In this document: positions 62,474 to 64,000 of the stretch, in pieces | Layout of the letters: each line of letters opens with the position of its first letter | How positions within the stretch are numbered: the first letter of the stretch is position 1 | Assembly: GCA_965225625.1 (NCBI GenBank) | Contig: CBDDBH010000020.1 | Coordinates: forward strand, 62,001 to 126,000 | Length of the DNA: 64,000 bases | Source: CBDDBH01 sp965225625 | GTDB taxonomy: Bacteria > Pseudomonadota > Gammaproteobacteria > JADZEE01 | Reading direction: 5' to 3' | Notes under the pieces: generated by a model | The model's input: the letters and a program-made list of their open reading frames with translations, nothing else | What the model was told of the DNA's origin: nothing | The model's database searches: none | Position numbers and translations under genes: made by a program

Positions 62474-63449
62474 CCTTTTCCAGGGCAGCATGGCGTTCGT
62501 GGGCGAGACACCGTGGCACCGCCTCGGCACGGCGGTTGAATCACACATAACAGCGGAGCAGATGATGTGCGCGGCCAATTTGGATTGGCAGGTTCAAAAA
62601 GAGCCCGCCCCCGGCGCTCGGCTGCTCGATGCAGGCAGGAAAGTCTACGACCGGTACATCGTGCTGCGTGACCCGGTGGGTGACGAGACCGAGGCGGTCG
62701 CGCTCGCCATCGTCGGCAAGGATTACGAGTCGCTCCAGAACAAGGATGCGTTCACGTTCTTCGAGCCCTTCATTGACAATGGCTGGGCCGAGTTCCACAC
62801 AGCGGGCGCGTTGGGCAACGGCGAGCGGGTTTGGGCGCTGGCGCGGCTGTCGGAACAAATGGTCATCCATGGGGACGACCCTGTCGATCGCTTCCTGCTG
62901 CTCTCCAACTCCCATGACGGGTCGAGCGCCGTCACTGTGCGGTTCACGCCGGTCCGAGTCGTCTGCCAAAATACGCTGAGCCTCGCACAGGCGGGCGGGA
63001 CGGGGGTCGTGTCCGTCCGTCATACCCGAAATATTCGCCACAATCTGAAAAAAACCCAGGCGCAAGCATTGAAGCGTCTCTCCGATGCGGTATTTGCTGA
63101 GGCCGGATCCCTGTTCGCTTGCATGGCAGAGTGCAGTGTGGCGCCCGCAGCGGTAGACGGTTATCTAGAGACGCTGTTTCCGAGGACTCGCCGGCAGAAG
63201 ACCCAAGGTCTGGAACCTGAGCGGTGGGGCCGCGTGAAGCAGATCCTTGGCGACGACACCGTCACGCCGTCCGCGACACGCGAGACGCTGTGGGCGCTCT
63301 ACAACGCGGTCGTTCGGGATGAAGACTACCGCCGTACCCGCGAAGTGACCCGGGATGCACGATTGGAACGCGTGTGGTTCGGGCGCGGCTATGACTTGAA
63401 ACGCAAGGCGCTTGAAACGGCCCGAGCTCAGTTGGCGAGCGCCGCCTGA
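62463..63449 (+). CDS. DUF932 domain protein (phage/plasmid-like, TIGR03299 type)
   Basis: 328-residue protein from ATG 62463. DUF932 landmarks include FVGETPWHRLGTAV near the start, FTFFEPFIDNGWAEFHTAGAL (core FEPFIDNGWAEFHTAG), LARLSEQMVIHGDDPVDRFLLLSNSHDG (core DRFLLLSNSHDGSS) and TPVRVVCQNTLSLA. Such proteins are common on plasmids and phages and have no settled function; some have been discussed as having a fold suited to nucleic-acid or replication roles. It is coupled to the zinc-ribbon gene. Confidence 0.85.
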   Translation: MGHDLFQGSMAFVGETPWHRLGTAVESHITAEQMMCAANLDWQVQKEPAPGARLLDAGRKVYDRYIVLRDPVGDETEAVALAIVGKDYESLQNKDAFTFFEPFIDNGWAEFHTAGALGNGERVWALARLSEQMVIHGDDPVDRFLLLSNSHDGSSAVTVRFTPVRVVCQNTLSLAQAGGTGVVSVRHTRNIRHNLKKTQAQALKRLSDAVFAEAGSLFACMAECSVAPAAVDGYLETLFPRTRRQKTQGLEPERWGRVKQILGDDTVTPSATRETLWALYNAVVRDEDYRRTREVTRDARLERVWFGRGYDLKRKALETARAQLASAA

Positions 63450-64000
63450 ACCGCAAGGCTGAACACACGCGACACCGCGCCCCACCACCGGGGCTCGGGA
63501 GCGGCTCCACTGCATGCCTTTCCACGGACGACGCCTGAATCTGACGTAGGATGACGGAGCCCCGCCGTTATGGGGCATCAAGATACCGCCTTTGTGGTGG
63601 TTCCTCCTTCAAGCGGCCTTGGATACCCGAACCGGCCTAGGTCGGCTACGCCTAGATCCGGCGAGTTCTCCGGTGACAACGCACCTACCGGTCAGCGCTG
63701 ACAGAGCGCCGGCGGCGCCCCCGACGGTCAGCCGCACCCGAAGATAGGTGTTTAATTGCGCCCATTGCGTCCCAAACGGTGTCGATGATGGGGCGCAATA
63801 GGGGCGCAATGGATGCACGGTTGCAAGCCGTCCCGCATGCGACAGAAAGCTGCTCAGCCGACGTGACCACAGGGCGCCTGACGACCCTCCATCCTCCGCT
63901 CAGCCGCCGGAACGCGCTCCATATGCGGCGGAGTCACCGGCGAGACGCGTCCTGTTCTCTGCGAGAGACTCCATCGGGAGATCCGGACACGTTGAACCCA
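63450..64000. other. No supported gene; interior of the element
   Basis: 551 bases after the DUF932 gene. The open frames are short and Arg/Pro-rich, as expected from GC-rich noncoding DNA, and none has a ribosome binding site or recognisable motif. A GGGGCGCAAT repeat occurs twice near 63789-63808. The next gene presumably starts beyond the window. Confidence 0.4.

Larger units (their letters stand above)
60245..64000. mobile_element. Left end of a tRNA-Thr-integrated element (continues beyond window)
   Basis: It starts at the attachment-site copy at 60245, has the integrase first, then cargo genes, all rightward. The region appears more GC-rich than the backbone. By the geometry of tRNA 3'-end integration, the intact tRNA-Thr(CGU) should lie on the minus strand at the right end, outside this window. 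Confidence 0.7.

Noticed and set aside
63609..63870. Small minus-strand genes at the window end
   Set aside because: Two overlapping short frames with Arg/Pro-rich products and no ribosome binding site or motif.

Overview
The window looks like a chromosomal segment of a Gram-negative gammaproteobacterium. The basis is a minor-pilin cluster (fimT-pilV-pilW-pilX-pilY1-pilE), a FimV-like protein, YidD, a class I PHA synthase, an E3 subunit with its own lipoyl domain next to lipA, and REP-type hairpins between genes. The gene content (several CaiB/BaiF CoA-transferases, glutathione transferases, meta-cleavage enzymes, a LysR-controlled catabolic block) fits an uncultured heterotroph. I cannot name the genus.

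Region by region. 1-8.2 kb: the end of an unknown gene, then a tight leftward operon (SDR, glutamine amidotransferase-like, bioA, yhhQ, M20 amidohydrolase, CoA-transferase), then rightward TauE/SafE and alpha/beta hydrolase genes. 8.2-12.2 kb: a thiamine-diphosphate enzyme, an exported MBL hydrolase and a citrate-synthase-like lyase, punctuated by two related hairpins. 12.2-28.1 kb: catabolic blocks. A LysR gene faces a VOC-GST-CoA ligase-luciferase-like operon. A GST, a racemase-like protein, a transporter, an HMG-CoA-lyase-like enzyme and a CoA-transferase follow. Then comes a leftward operon of SDR, amidase, M20-like protein, meta-cleavage hydrolase and extradiol dioxygenase. Three members of this zone lack canonical catalytic residues. 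A 31-copy, 14-bp tandem array ending in a 27-bp hairpin lies at 18.73-19.21 kb.

28.1-41.7 kb is mostly housekeeping: yidD, ileS, an M23 peptidase, a GFA protein, an AEC transporter, phaC, lipA, lpdA, a small DUF3012 lipoprotein, ppk2 and a GntP permease. 42.1-53.8 kb carries type IV pilus genes. Both pilY1 and fimV are split by single frameshifts.

From about 53.8 kb the composition changes and the region looks accessory. It has a degenerate tRNA-like fragment, an exported M64-type metallopeptidase with thrombospondin-type-3 repeats, a 158-bp inverted-repeat element and a YtcJ-type amidohydrolase. Two identical 51-bp copies of a tRNA-Thr(CGU) 3' half follow, at 59359 and 60245. They bracket a higBA toxin-antitoxin cassette whose promoter is a 36-bp perfect palindrome. 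The second copy is followed by a tyrosine integrase and cargo (zinc-ribbon protein, DUF932 protein). This is the left end of an integrative element that runs off the window, preceded by an integrase-less, att-flanked toxin-antitoxin mini-element. That arrangement is the most unusual structure here, followed by the 14-bp array.
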